Assembly: GCF_019320115.1 (NCBI RefSeq) | Contig: NC_089594.1 | Span: 22,995,086-23,059,085 of the forward strand | Source of the DNA: Miscanthus floridulus | Lineage: Eukaryota; Streptophyta; Magnoliopsida; Poales; Poaceae | Direction: 5' to 3' | DNA: 64,000 nucleotides | Shown: one piece after another, positions 1 to 14,100 of the stretch | How the letters are laid out: the number at the start of each line of letters is the position of its first letter | Numbering within the stretch: position 1 is the stretch's first letter | Translations under genes and position numbers: made by a program | Notes under the pieces: model-generated | What the model saw: only the letters and a program-made list of their open reading frames with translations | What the model was told of the DNA's origin: nothing | The model's database searches: none

Positions 1-719
1 AAAAAATATTTGTACAACTTATCCTTGAAAGTCTACTTGCCCCTTTAACTATTAACATAATCAAATTTACCTCACGGTTAACGTGACACCATGTAACATG
101 GCATCATGTAGGCTAAAACCGTCGTGCGTCGTAAAATCAGCGTTAAATAATCTACATAGGGGTGTGATTTACTAAAACTAGGAGGTTCCAAACATAATCA
201 TCGTGGTGTTTTGCTGGGCAATATGGATCACAGGGGATGATGTGGTTTTTGTTAAAGGTCACACAAAAACTTTTTTACAGGTTCTTTTCAGGGGACACTC
301 TGGTTACGATTTTGAGCTCTATTGCAGCGCTCGGATGACGGCAGGGAATAGATTCTTGACGCTTGCAAGCTACTAGAGTCGAGAGCCATGGACATCGCAT
401 GGATGGTCCTTCATTTACCGTCTTGAACTTTAGTTTTGAACCTGTTTTAATTATGGGTGTGCTACCGTAATAAGTTTGACTGATGCTTCTTCTTGTAAGA
501 AGACTGAAGTCGGAAATTTTTCATTATCTAAAAAAAACTAAATCCGGTTAAACAACGCCAGCCATAAGTCACCTAATCAGAAATAAGAGCGACACCCAAA
601 CCTCAACATATCCGGATCCTCTTCCCTGGGATTAGAACCAGGAGTAGCAATATCTTCATTGACATCTCGCAAAAACAATAAACATACACAAGCACAAATC
701 ATTAATAAACACAACGGAA
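1..719. other. Unassigned DNA at left edge
   Basis: No open frame with a recognisable domain, no terminal repeats and no tRNA-like sequence were seen. The stretch is moderately AT-rich. It may be the 3' flank of a gene or element lying outside the window. Confidence 0.4.
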
Positions 720-1740
720 GGGCTAGCGCTCAGACGTCCGGCCGCATGAGGCGTCTAGACGCTGCTCCCGTTCGAGTGCATCCATCGTGTCCCCGTCCCG
801 TCCCGTCCCAGAAGCGCACCCTGTTCCGTCCCCATAACAGAAGCGTGCCTCGTAACCTCGCAACGCCACAACAGATAGGAGCGCGCCCGTAACCCCACAG
901 CGCCGCAACAGACAGGAGTTCGCCCACCGCGCCTGCCTCACCCCAGCTACGGATGTGTGCCGCGGAGGCGTACCCACGGTGGTGCCCCAGCAGCAGCAGG
1001 GGTCACGGCAGGTGGGTCACATTGCAACATGTGCAACACTCGATCTTTCTTTTAAAACATCCAGATACAACATTTGCAACATACGTCTGAAGACAGATGC
1101 GACACTTGAAACATGCATCTGAAACACTTGCAAAAACATCTAAAAAACACTTGGAAACTATTGCCAAACATACGCAACATTCAGATAAAACACTTGCAAC
1201 ATATGTATGAAACATATGTAATATCCAGATAAGCATACTTGCAAACATATGTCTAAAAACAGATAAAACATTGGGAACAAAAGCTTGCAACGTACGTGTA
1301 GAACCATTGTAACATGTGCAATATCCACATGAAACACTTGCAAACCTCTGAAACCTCTGAAAGAGACACTTGCAACATGCGCTTTTAAACGCAACATCTA
1401 TTTGCTGCTTGGACGAAAATGGAGGCCCGTCGATGCGAAGCTTGACGCCGGCATGGAGCTCGATGCCATGGAGTGACGCAAAGGTCGCTGGTGTGGAGCT
1501 TGTCGGTAACATGGACCTCGGTAGGTGGATGGAGCGCGGCCGCGATGGGAGGCACGAGTCCAAGCAAGGCCACGCGATGCAGACAAGGGCATGGTCCGTC
1601 CCATGAGCAGGGGAGTGCAACGCGTAGAGCTAGCGACCGACGCGGGTGGGGCGGCGCGCGCAAGGGCAGGGTCTGGACGGACTGCCTATGAGGAGGATTA
1701 CCAATAAAACAAACAAAAAATGAAAACAACTCCAAAAGAG
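720..1740. mobile_element. Non-autonomous element with TTGCAACAT repeats, copy 1
   Basis: A GC-rich left part (CAGACGTCCGG near 733 and GGCGTCTAGACGC near 750) is followed at about 1019-1400 by many degenerate copies of a unit like ACTTGCAACATACGTCTGAAAC, then by another GC-rich part to about 1690. The same arrangement recurs at 42755-43870 in the same orientation, so it is a dispersed family. No transposase frame is present; the open frames here are low-complexity translations of the repeats. Terminal inverted repeats and a target duplication could not be fixed, so the boundaries are approximate and the superfamily (Mutator-like is my guess) is unproven. Confidence 0.5.
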
Positions 1741-2204
1741 ACGAGAACCAACTTTAGAGCGAAGGTGAAAGCATCTAGGCCCCTAGTTGGGTTTCGGTGA
1801 TTAATGACAATACAAGTTTACTATAACTAACGTGTGTTTTGTAGAGGCAATTAAGTTAGGTCATGGTAATGGAGATCGATTGGGCAATCAAGGTGGTCAT
1901 GCCCCTACGATGGAAATCGTTTTGGTTTTCAAAGGATGGACGACAAGGTTAAGGATGGACTAGTTCTAAGTGTCGATTGAAGTTGAAGAGACACTTAGAG
2001 TAGATTAGGACTTTATTTTTCCTTTGGCCGTACTATTAAGGGGGGTATGGATGGGTAGCTTGACCTAGGTGAGTCTAGTGAGTTAGGTGTGGTGCACACT
2101 TATTAAAACTAGCACTAGGTAGCTCCTACATATGCCCAAGATCTAATGGAGCAAACTTCATTCACGTATGATCGAGAGTTGGAAGTGAATGGAAGGTCAA
2201 ATAC

Positions 2205-2400
2205 TGACCGGACGCTGGCTTTGGTGTGACCGGACGCTGGCGCAGAGTCTGGTCAGTTCATTTGACTGAGGTGAAATCGTTCGGTGTGACCGGACGCTAT
2301 AAGGTCAAGTGACCGGATGCTGAGAGCCAGTGTCCGGTCGTTTCTAGTAAGGCTCCAGAGAGGGAAAATCGTGACCGGACGCGTCCGGTCACACTATAAA
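2205..2400 (+). promoter_or_regulatory. GACCGGACGC repeat cluster with perfect palindrome in solo LTR
   Basis: Direct copies of TGACCGGACGCT occur near 2205, 2227 and 2287, a variant at 2310 and an inverted copy near 2330. A perfect 22-bp palindrome (half-site GTGACCGGACG) lies at 2371-2392, three bases before TATAAA at 2395-2400. More CGTCCGGTC copies follow the nested insertion at 15812-15844. The other copia solo LTR (60621-62393) has an equivalent cluster. Binding sites for a regulator or an extruding hairpin are possible; the function is inference. Confidence 0.55.
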
Positions 2401-2430
2401 CTCTGGAGTTCAGGGTATACTGACCGAAGC

Positions 2431-5400
2431 TATGACAGAACCGCCCAATTTATACAAGATCAAGTACGGTTGTCCCCGCTAACACGTTGACACACCCATA
2501 CTTTCACTCATATAAACCCGGTAGTCCGCCGAGTGTCCCGAAAGACCTCGGTAAATCAACATCACAACCAAGATCGCGTGATTAAGCAAATACACATCAC
2601 ATACATCGGGTTGCAGTGGAAATAATATTATAAAGGGGTTAACAAATACTAGTACAAGTTTGGGTTTCAAAACCGCTTAGTGAAAACAATATAGCTTTCA
2701 AATGATTACATTAATATAAGTTCCAAATATATTGCTAGCATAGTGACATCATCCGACAAAAGCATATAGATGAGAAGTAAGTATAGAATCACCGAGCCCA
2801 CCGGTGGTTAGCCACCATCACCAACAGGTCGAGAACATCACCTGCAACAAGGTGGGATAAACCCTGAGTACTCGAATGTACTCAGCCAGACTTACCCGTC
2901 GAAAACCAAAACAAATGACACCAAGGATCATGCAAGGCTTTCTTTAGTGGGCTAGCTGACTTGTTTGCGAAAAGCATAAGCTATCATGAATAAACCATTT
3001 TAAGTACTTTGCATCATCTTTATTATGACCTATCCATCTAGGTAAGCACCTGTACTATAGCAATCACTTGATTAACCAATAACATCCAGTTACCAATTTA
3101 GATTTAGCATATCCCATACCATCCAGATAACCATCATCGTTCCATAATAATTACTACGATGCAGTAACTCAAGTCAAGTGCTCACTATCCAGGAGCGATG
3201 GTGATTCGAATCGATTCCTAACCAGCTGGTGATTTATTCCTTACACAAACCTCACTCACCCGCTAAAGTGAGATATTGATCACCGAGTCAACTTTCTAGG
3301 AATCTCAAGTTTGCCAGGAACCACATGTACCCGGGGGTCGACCGACTGCACTTTGGTCTTATCATCTCGCCCCCGTGTCCTACCACACCTGCTCCGGCAC
3401 AGGGCGCTGTGGGCAATCTACTCGGCCCGAAAAATCTTCTAGCTTCATGGTCGGAAGGTACTTTATCCGGCCAGCTAAATGTAAGGCATGCGTTCAACAT
3501 GACTCGAGGCCCAACAACGATCGGTCCTTAATCGACACAGACGGAAACTAACAGCACCCCAGAACCCTGTCTGGTTGCCTCCAACTTTTTCCGTCCGGTC
3601 TCCAATTATCCATCACACATGGTTAATTCCAGGATATCATTCTTTCCATAGCTAAATTCTTCCAGTAACCACCTATAATGTAGGTGACCGGATATCACCG
3701 ATCGCTACCGGTCTAAGCAAGGCTAAGCAGTTATTCGATCCTGACCTAATAGGATAAAAAGGTAATAAGGTAGGCAAGGATAGTAATAAATGCATCAATG
3801 GTTTCAATCAACTCCTACAACTTAATGCAACAATATATAACTCATATATAGAAAGAATTGCTTTTATAAATTAGGAGACTTATAATGCTCCGGGGCTTGC
3901 CTGGGATCTGACACAAGTCAGTTCAGTTAGCTTGCACCATCCTGGTGACATCTCCGGTTCTAGCACTTGCTTAGTCCTTCCATCTTCGGAATAGATTCAC
4001 CAAACCAAATCTTTGAGTTCGGCTCCACATCACGTTCTTCACGTGGTTCATCTAGCATACCTAGTTGAGATGCAATATGCAAGTGCATAAATACGAAGAA
4101 TAGTACCATGAGACACATCACAAAATAGCAAGCAAGACAAGCATAGTTTACACTAACACTCTTAAGTACTTTTGCGATGCTTAACTTAAACATCACACAA
4201 TCTATCATGCCAAGATGGCAAAGAAGACGACAACACCAATCATGACACAAGTTTCCCAAGATCTCAAGTTCTCTAACTCAGTCATCATTCAAGGCATACA
4301 TCACCCTTAACAATATACAAGCAAGCACTATAATTGGAATCTGCCAATTTCTGGACATGCAAACAGCAGCTAAAAGATTTAGCTATAACTGGAGTTACAC
4401 AAATCCAAATGACTTGCAAGAAGACATTATGGAAAGCTTATGAAATTTTCTACAATTCATCTTTAATCATCTTAGCATGATTCTCAAGTTAACTAAGTCA
4501 AATATATCCATTTACAGAAACTGGTCTACAATTGACAGAAAACAGCCATTTCTGAAACCCAACTTTAAACAGTTGTAACTCTTAAACTACTTGGCCAAAT
4601 GACACCAAATTTTAATAGAAGCTAGATAAATGAATTATCTACAACTTTTGTATAAACAAGTTTCACAACAAAGCACATTATCATGAAGAACTTTGCTAAG
4701 TTCCCAGATCTGTCCATAAACCACATCGACAAGAAAATAATTATTAACTTATGTTGCAAATACATAATTGGGCAAAAACAACTTTACCAATATTTCACAC
4801 ATGACTAAAGAACACCAGAAAACCTAGTGTCCATGACCAAATAAATTCTTTTAATGCATTTCTTAATTTATTTTAGATAACAAGGTGACTTAATGAACAT
4901 ATACCAAAAGTGCACAATAACTTCTACAAAAATTACAGTGGCTCACATATCCTCTCAATAGTCTACTGTACAAATTTCACTCCATTTGGATATGTATAGC
5001 AACCTCTATGAAAAAGACAAGTTGCTAAAGCAAGAATTCATGTGAGAGCAAGATAAACCAATAACTCACTCATACTTCATCCAATACTCATGAAATTTTT
5101 ACCACACATCAACTATCATATGAGTAGCATGCCACAAAAATTTCACTTCATTTGGAGCCCTAGATCTACAGTTATGAAAAATAACAAATTCAACTAGCAT
5201 TACAACCTTACTGCACAAATCTATTTTTACCGCAAAATATTTAAACTAAAACATGCCATATTATAGATCCACTGCATATACAATTTCACAAGGATTCCAA
5301 AAAGTCCTCATTTACTATTTTACGAATTTTCTATGATTTACTATGAATTTCCAAAGTTCCTGCAAAATAATTACAAACCAGTCCTTATGGCACTATTCAC

Positions 5401-7041
5401 CTGAGTCTATGACATTGCAGATAGGACCCTCTCTTTCATCAAATTGCTGTACGAGGTCCCTGGTCGGAAAAACAGAGCAGAGGATGGCCGGAGCTTGTCG
5501 TCGTCGGCCGGAGAAGGCACGTCGTCGGTGGGGGAGTGATGGGGAAGCACCAAGGGGTCCGTGCGCACCTAGAGGACAGCTCAGCTCGGGCCGAGGCTGC
5601 CCGAGTTCGCGCGGCCACGCGAGCAGCGGCCCGATAGCCCATGGATTACGACGGCGACGGCTACCGGTGGCTGCACGACCGGAAAGGTGGCGTACAGGAG
5701 GCAGCGCACGAGCGGGGAGGTCGAGGGTGTGGCCAGTAGGACAGAGGCGAAAGAGAGAGAGCGAGCGCACCGTGGCCATGGGAGCACCACCGGCGGCCAT
5801 GGCGGCTCCGCTCTGGTGCGGCCAGAGCGCGAGTGAGAGAGCGAGAAGGAACGGGGCAGCTCTGGCGCTTGGTTAAGGAGGAGTAGGTCATGCGGCAACG
5901 CGTGGCACTGGGGTAGGACGCGCGTCGGCAAGCTGCGGCCACGCGGCAATGGTGGGAGCGCGCCCTGGTGCATGGCGTCCACGAAGACAAACTATCGAGC
6001 ACGTGGCGCGCGCGATGGAGCCCGACTTGGAGTTCGTTTTTCGGCATATTCCGTGCATATTCGGACCTTGGCGCCAGTAGCAAAGTTGTTCTACTCTGGA
6101 TGCTCTACAAACTTGATTAAGGCGGTATGGTCATTAGAGCTCTTCATCAGCAGGTAATTAAGCCATAAAATGACAGTGTCAGCACCTTGATAACGGTCAC
6201 GGAAATTCACTTTTGGAGGTCGAAACTTGGTCAAACTCAGTGCAACTTTTTGCATGCTCTTCTCCATAATATAACATTCAACTTTTATTTTTGGACCAAC
6301 TCAAGTTGCTTAATGAATTTCGGAGAACGCGGAATGCCAACGTCGTTGCTTAGCGAAACTCCAGACTTAGAATATTTCTAAGTGCTGAAATCAGCAGCAA
6401 ATTCGATCTTGTGACCTCGATTTGACTTACTTCCAAGCTGATCTAGCTCTTAGTCCAAAAACAAAGTTTGTTCTACATGATATGGACTACAACTTTCATT
6501 TAAGGTCCAACCTCAAAACTGGTATAGAACCTGCTGTTCTACTTTGACCAAAGTTGGATCATGATGAAGCTTAAATTATCCTTTTTGATCCATTGGAGCA
6601 TTTTCTTGGCATTTGCCCAACATGAACCTTTCATGACTTTTGTTGTAGAGTTCATCTAGAATCATTTTGGCAAGGTTGCAAGGTTTGGTTGACATCTCAT
6701 ATTCTCATTCACTTAATAGTGAAATTCAAGCACTTAGTAAAATCATTTCAACAAGGATATAACTTATCATTTCATGTGACTTTTTAATTTCAAACTTCAT
6801 GAAACTTTCTGAGTGTCCAATATAGATGGGTATTGATGTGAGACATACGAAGATATCCCAATCACACCACTCCAGCATATATCTTGAAAAGGGGTCTATA
6901 GGCGAGCAAAGGTGCAATCTCCAAGTTTAGGTTGGGGCTCGTTTCTATAGGTTTGACCTTGACATCTTCATCATCACTTAATATACCATGTTTTAGCTCA
7001 AACCCATTGCTTAACTGGTGGCAAACACATGGGGTGTTACA
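2431..7041 (-). repeat. 3' LTR of the LARD-like element
   Basis: This 4.61 kb LTR is the downstream one for the minus-strand element. Its end at the solo-LTR junction reads TATGACAG where the partner LTR has TGTGACAG, a single C-to-T type change at the terminal dinucleotide. A GC-rich block lies at about 5450-6010, while most of the rest is AT-rich. A conserved motif GCTCCGGGGCTTGCC at 3888-3902 is shared with the LTRs at 50156 and 57991. Open frames in the GC-rich block are low-complexity and not supported as genes. Confidence 0.85.
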
Positions 7042-7054
7042 GCCCTCCCCCCTT
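7042..7054 (-). promoter_or_regulatory. Polypurine tract of the LARD-like element
   Basis: On the minus strand AAGGGGGGAGGGC directly abuts the 3' LTR start TGTAACACC. This is the expected primer site for plus-strand DNA synthesis and fixes the element's orientation. Confidence 0.75.
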
Positions 7055-10000
7055 AAAAGAATCATGTCCCAAGATTCAGGACGAAAGACTTTTATGGAAG
7101 AGAGACATGCTACCATTTTCCAATATCAGCCAGAGCTTTAGGCTACATAGCTTCAAGCATAAGAGAGGCTAATTTGGCCAAGACACTTTCTAATACTTGT
7201 CCTTTATAGTAAGTTTTATCTGAAGAATTTCTTTCGTTGGCCTTCATGATGTATTGTTACTTTGGGGGGAATCCAAGATAGCAATGTCCTACGTACTTCG
7301 TCCATGATGTACGAAGAGCGATACAAACATAGACTAAATACTTGCAGCATCTACTTCCCTAGTGGATACAGCACATACCATATGGACTTTGCACTAGACC
7401 GCAGTCGGTTGACGGATATTCCTTGCAACGGTGCTATATTTGCTCCCAAGGTTTGAAAAGCAGTTCTCTATTAAAATGGCTTGAGCACAACTTCTCGTAA
7501 AGGATGTGATCATAAACGGGTAAACGTCCTTTGAGGGTATGAGAAGCTAGTTAACCAATATCCAAACTGGTTGTAGCGGTGCAATCACTTAGATGTCAAC
7601 TGATGGAAAGCTACATAATGTTCCATGTGCGTAGTGCTCTTTCTTTGATAACAATATTGTATGGTCTGAGTCTGCTGAGTGAGTGGTAAACATAGTAGCT
7701 GACTCTATTGGCTCAACGTTCTCGATGATCATTCCTTAGGGAGCCTTCGTATCCAAGTTGCAACAGTGATCTAGGTTGAATCTGATGCAACCTCTTGGGT
7801 AAACACACACATAAGGTACCAAAGGCATGTCAGCATTGGAGAACCATTGACGTAGAAGGATGTTAGCGAGGTTTGGAGGACAATACAAGTTGCAAGTAAT
7901 CACAAAACTAGGGACTAGTTCACTACCAAGCAGGTTGAGTACAATTTGCCTTCGTGGTGCAGTTGCACAGCAAGTTGGGTTGACTTGCATCGTAGCAAAA
8001 ACCAGCTTTCTTGAACTATATTTGACATCGAGGCTTCCATTCTTAGGCCAATCAATATCTCAAAAACCATAATCCGAAAATCTGTGGTTTGACACCTTTC
8101 CAATTGCTTTCGAATTGTAAGGGCACAATTTTGACTTCTAGAACACCTTGACTGCTCATGCATTGCTGATCTAAGAGGGTAAAGGCAAGGCACATAGGGG
8201 TGCAATTAGTCTTCTCAAGGGTATGGAGGGTTGTCTAACAGCAATACACCTACAAGTTGTAATTCCTTGGCTGGAATGACAAACACAACCGTCTAATGCA
8301 AATGATGAACGCAGTCACAGCAAAATTGCAGATTCTGTACCCTTTTGTTTTCTATTCATATCTCACAAACTACTACTCCAATATAAACAAATTTTGGTGG
8401 GCATGTAGATCCATGGGTCTTCTAACTACTCACCAAAATTCAACTCAACCAAACACCATTTGACCATCCAAACAATTCATCTACCAAAACTGTTGTGTTC
8501 TGAAATGGCAGCAAACCGAGCCGACAAGATATCTCTCAAATCCGATGTTTTACTCAACCAATACTCAAACCAACTTAAGACATTGAAGGGCCCTAAGCAA
8601 GGAATGAGATCACCAAGTTTGGGGTCAATCCAACTTCGTTTGAGTCACTAACCGTCGGCTTGAAGATAACCGGTTTAGTGCCACAAAATCTGGATAGATT
8701 TTGTGTCCTCTCTTTTCTTCGCCCCACACATTGAGGTGTGTGTTTTGCACTCTCTAACTTTTCTCGTAGCAGCAGCAGTCTTTCTCTAGCTGAGGATGGA
8801 GGCTAGAGTTTTCCTCACATGCTTCTCTGGTAACACTTCAACCATCGTTCTAGACACCAACTTGACTATGCGCAAGCATTTAACTGGTGGGATGTTTTTG
8901 CAGGGCCCAAAACATTATTCCACATGTAGGCCATTTCTATATTGACAAGGAACCATTCCTATATATCCTTCGGCACTTCATCCAATAGAGTTCGGACACA
9001 TGTGTTAGTGGCACCTTGGGGCATAAAGATGCTGACTAAAACTGGGGACGTGCTTTCGCTAGCTCCTACCTAGCTGATACAACGTCTTGTACTATATACA
9101 TGATTGTCAAAGATGGAATTGACTTGATAGCACATTTAGAGAAGAAGTAGCACTTGCATTGCGGGGCTAGGTTTGCTGTTTCCTTGATCAACATTGTTCT
9201 GTGAGATCTGGCCTTCATAGTTACCAAATAGTCGTTACTTAACTGAAGACTAACTTTCCTACTGGCAACAACTCAGTTGTCACTCAACACTAAAAAGGTT
9301 CCAAATCTTCACTCTTGATAATAAAAATTTGTGGTCGAAGCCTACAGATGGTCGCCATTGAAGTCAGCAGAAATGGTTCACACCAAAGAAGGTCGGTTCG
9401 TCTACGTGATCCTTATGCACCTAAAGATTGAGAACTTGGACATGAACTCATATATACCAGGTGACCTATTACAGCACATAATATCCTGGTCCATTTATCA
9501 TCCGACTGGTAACTTGTTTAACCTTAAGGGTGGTGCACCTTTCTGATCCAATGAAAAGGACATAAGTTGCTCACTAGATGATCGACATCATTACAGGGAC
9601 AGTCACATCGAGTAGAGTCACTTGTCTACCCTCTTGCAGTCTGTTTAGGTTCCTATTAGTGACCTGCTCTTCAAAGGTTAACCGTTGGATGACTTCACAA
9701 GGGAGTCCTATTGCATCTAGTTCGACATATATATCTCTTCACATAATAAGGAGAGATAACCAAGGAAGAGCTCAAGTGAGAATAACATATCGGTGCAGTT
9801 CTGCAATGGATCATGACTAGAAACCTCGATACCAGCGCATGCCGAGCAGCACAACCTTGTGTGCGCGCCCACAGGAGGCTCTCGGTTTCGTCGCGGCACC
9901 ATAGATCGCTAATCGTGGCACCATTACTGAACATATAACCTACAAGAAATCTCACATGGCACAAATTGGGTTGCATAGGAGCAAGCACTATGCGAAGGAG

Positions 10001-11185
10001 GGATAGCAAACAAAGGTAGTCACAAGGTTAGGAGTCAACAAGCAGGGGATCCAAAAATCAAAACACAATGCAAGAGAGCATAGCTTAATTGCCAAAGACA
10101 ACTGAGCAGAGGACTTCTTGCCAAATTTCCATATACGTCTTGTGTCCACCAAGTGATTACCAAAACTTGGACGTGGTTCTAGGATAGCGCTCTTCAACAC
10201 TCGTATGCTTACCGAGGATAAAAGGGGTGATAACTATGGCACTAATTAGATAACAAGCATATATACCCACCACTTGGCTAAACTAGAGGACATTATAGGT
10301 TAAGCATGTAACCACAATTATTTCTAGCAAGGCTAAGCACACACTTTTCTCAAGCACTTCCTATTCAAGCAACATGGAACAAGGCATTCTGGTTTAACTC
10401 CACACAAGGAAGATAGTGCAATACATCGATCACAAGTTACTTAGTACTTAGAACAAAGGAAGGAAAGCATATTTATGCACAAGCACAATCATGATGCATG
10501 CTCGTCCTATTCATCCTCACGAAATTGCCAGCCTAAGGTGGCAATCACGTTCTATGTCGGTGGCATGACACGTACTCTCTCGATATATAGCTAGTCGTCA
10601 GCTACATTCAATCTACGCATTCGTGGTTAGCGTACCTGCAGGCAAATTCATTGTAGCCCATCCCCATAAAGAGATAAATAAGCACACAATGAAAGCAGTA
10701 AACTAAGATACTCTCCATATATACATCCCCAGATGTATATACTTCGATATCCATAGCTACCCGATAAATATACCCGCAATTAAGTACCTTCATATATACA
10801 TGTGTATAATATGTAAATATTCCAGTAGCCACAGCTAACTCTTCCTTAGACCGACAGTTGGACGGTCATGCTCTCACAACTCACACTTACCTGGACGTAG
10901 AGGCAATTGATCCATACATTATCATTCAAGCGAATGGCATCCATACAATAGCACGCCATATGGACGACGAAAGTAAAAATTGCAATAAAGTACATCCCTT
11001 AAAGTTAGTACTTAGATAGCCACCTAATAGTCCTTAACTAGGTATAAAGGAAGATGTCGCTAGCATAGTTTTACAAATAAGTTTTGATAAATTTGCCTGT
11101 AGCTAAAGTTTTAGTTAAAATAGACTTTTTAAAACCAAAACTTGGCTTTTAAAACTATGTACCTGACAGTATTATGCTTAATCTC

Positions 11186-11197
11186 GCTCTGATACCA
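11186..11197 (-). promoter_or_regulatory. Primer-binding site of the LARD-like element
   Basis: The minus strand reads TGGTATCAGAGC two bases inside the 5' LTR end, the usual plant site complementary to initiator tRNA-Met. Confidence 0.85.
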
Positions 11198-11199
11198 GT

Positions 11200-14100
11200 T
11201 GTGACAGAACCGCCCAATTTATATAAGATCAAGTACGGTTGTCCCTGCTAACACGTTGACACATCCATACTTTCACTCATATAAACCCGGTAGTCCGCCG
11301 AGTGTCCCGAAAGACCTCGGTAAATCAACATCACAACCAAGATCGTGTGATTAAGCAAATACACATCACATACATCGGGTTGCAGCGGAAATAATATTAC
11401 AAAGGGGTTAACAAATACTAGTACAAGTTTGGGTTTCAAAACCGCTTAGTGAAAACAACATAGCTTTCAAATGATTACATTAATATAAGTTCCAAATATA
11501 TTGCTAGCATAGTGACATCATCCGACAAAAGCATATAGATGAGAAGTAAGTATAGAATCACCGAGCCCACCGGTGGTTAGCCACCATCACCAACAGGTCG
11601 AGAACATCACCTGCAACAAGGTGGGATAAACCCTGAGTACTCGAATGTACTCAGCCAGACTTACCCATTGGAAACCAAAACAAATGATACCAAGGATCAT
11701 GCAAGGCTTTCTTTAGTGGGCTAGCTGACTTGTTTGCGAAAAGCATAAGCTATCATGAAGAAACCATTTTAAGTACTTTGCATCATCTTTATTATGACCT
11801 ATCCATCTAGGTAAGCACCTGTACTATAGCAATCACTTGATTAACCAATAACATCCAGTTACCAATTTAGATTTAGCATATCCCATACCATCCAGATAAC
11901 CATCATTGTTCCATAATAATTACTACGATGCAGTAACTCGAGTCAAGTGCTCACTATCTAGGAGCGATGGCGATTCGAATCGATTCCTAACCAGCTGGTG
12001 ATTTATTCCTTACACAAACCTCACTCACCCGCTAAAGTGAGATATTGATCACCGAGTCAACTTTCCAGGAATCTCGAGTTTGCCAGGAACCATATGTACC
12101 CGGGGGCCGACCGACTGCACTTTGGTCTTATCATCTCGCCCCCATGTCCTACCACACCTGCTCCGGCACAGTGCGCTGCGGGCAATCTACTCGGCCCAAA
12201 AAATCTCCCAGCTTCGCGGTCGGAAGGTACTTTATCCGGCCAGCTAAATGTAAGGCATGCGTTCAACATGACTCGAGGCCCAATAAGGGTCGGTCCTTAA
12301 TCGACACAGACAGAAACTAACAGCACCCCAGAACCCTGTCTGGTTGCCTCCAACTTTTTCCGTCCGGTCTCCAATTATCCATCACACATGGTTAATTCCA
12401 GGATATCATTCTTTCCATAGCTAAATTCTTCTAGTAACCACCTATAATGTAGGTGACCGGATATCACCGATCGCTACCGGTCTAAGCAAGGCTAAGCAGT
12501 TATTCGATCCTGACCTAACAGGGTAAAAAGGTGATAAGGTAGGCAAGGATAGTAATAAATGCATCAACGGTTTCAATCAACTCCTACAACTTAATGCAAC
12601 AATATATAACTCATATATAGAAAGAATTGATTTTATAAATTAGGAGACTTATAATGCTCCGGGGCTTGCCTAGGATCCGACACAAGTCAGTTCAGTTAGC
12701 TTGCACCATCCTGGTGACATCTCCGGTTCTAGCACTTGCTTAGTCCTTCTATCTTCGGAATAGATTCACCAAACCAAATCTTTGAGTTCGGCTCCACATC
12801 ATGTCCTTCACGTGGTTCATCTAGCGTACCTAGATGAGATGCAATATGCAAGTACATAAATATGAAGAATAGTACCATGAGACACATCACAAAATAGCAA
12901 GCAAGACAAGCATAGTTTACACTAACACACTTAAGTACTTTGCGATGCTTAACTTAAACATCACACAATCTATCATGCTAAGATGGCAAAGAAGACGACA
13001 ACACCAATCATGACACAAGTTTCCCAAGATCTCAAGTGCTCTAACTCAGTCATCATTCAAGGCATACGTCACACTTAACAATATACAAGCAAGCACTATA
13101 ATTGGAATCTGCCAATTTCTGGACATGTAAACAGCAGCTACAAGATTTAGCTATAACTGGAGTTACACAAATCCAAATGACTTGCAAGAAGACATTATGG
13201 AAAGCTTATGAAATTTTCTACAATTCATCTTTAATCATCTTAGCATGATTCTCAAGTTAACTAAGTCAAATATATCCATTTACAGAAACTGGTCCACAAT
13301 TGACAGAAAACAGCCATTTCTGAAACCCAACTTTAAACAGCTGTAACTCTTAAACTACTTGGCCAACTGACACCAAATTTTAATAGAAGCTAGATACATG
13401 AATTATCTACAACTTTTGTATAAACAAGTTTCACAACAAAGCACATTATCATGAAGAACGTTGCTAAGTTCCCAGATCTGTCCATAAACCACATCGACAA
13501 GAAAATAATTATTAACTTATGTTGCAAATACATAATTGGGCAAAACCAACTTTACCAACATTTCACACATGACTAAAGAACACCAGAAAACCTAGTGTCC
13601 ATGACCAAATAAATTCTTTTAATGCATTTCTTAATTTATTTAAGATAACAAGGTGACTTAATGAATATATACCAAAAGTGCACAATAACTTCTACAAAAA
13701 TTACAGTGGCTCACATATCCTCTCAATAGTCTACTGTACAAATTTCACTCCATTTGGATATGTATAGCAACCTCTATGAAAAAGATAAGTTGCTAAAGCA
13801 AGAATTCATATGAGAGCAAGATAAACCAATAACTCCCTCATACTTCATCCAATACTCATGAAATTTTTACCACACATCAACTATCATATGAGTAGCATGC
13901 CACAAAAATTTCACTTCATTTGGAGCCCTAGATCTACAGTTATGAAAAATAACAAATTCAACTAGCATTACAACCTTACTGTACAAATCTATTTTTACCG
14001 CAAAATATTTAAACTAAAACATGCCATATTATAGATCCACTGCATAGACAATTTCACAAGGATTCCAAAAAGTCCTCATTTACTATTTTATGAATTTTCT

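Larger units (their letters stand above)
7042..11199 (-). other. Non-coding interior of the LARD-like element
   Basis: About 4.16 kb between the LTRs. Both strands have only short open frames without RT, integrase, protease or zinc-knuckle motifs, and codon patterns look random. No decayed gag-pol was recognised, so the element probably never coded in this form. The interior may hold packaging and dimerisation signals, but none can be named from sequence alone. Confidence 0.7.

Noticed and set aside
1003..1620. 205-codon cysteine-rich minus-strand frame
   Set aside because: The Cys/Phe pattern is a translation of TTGCAACAT repeats; the same occurs at 42785-43451.
5343..6157. Long GC-rich frames in the LARD-like LTR as a gene
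   Set aside because: They recur almost unchanged in the partner LTR, are low-complexity, appear on both strands and match no domain; they reflect the GC-rich LTR block.
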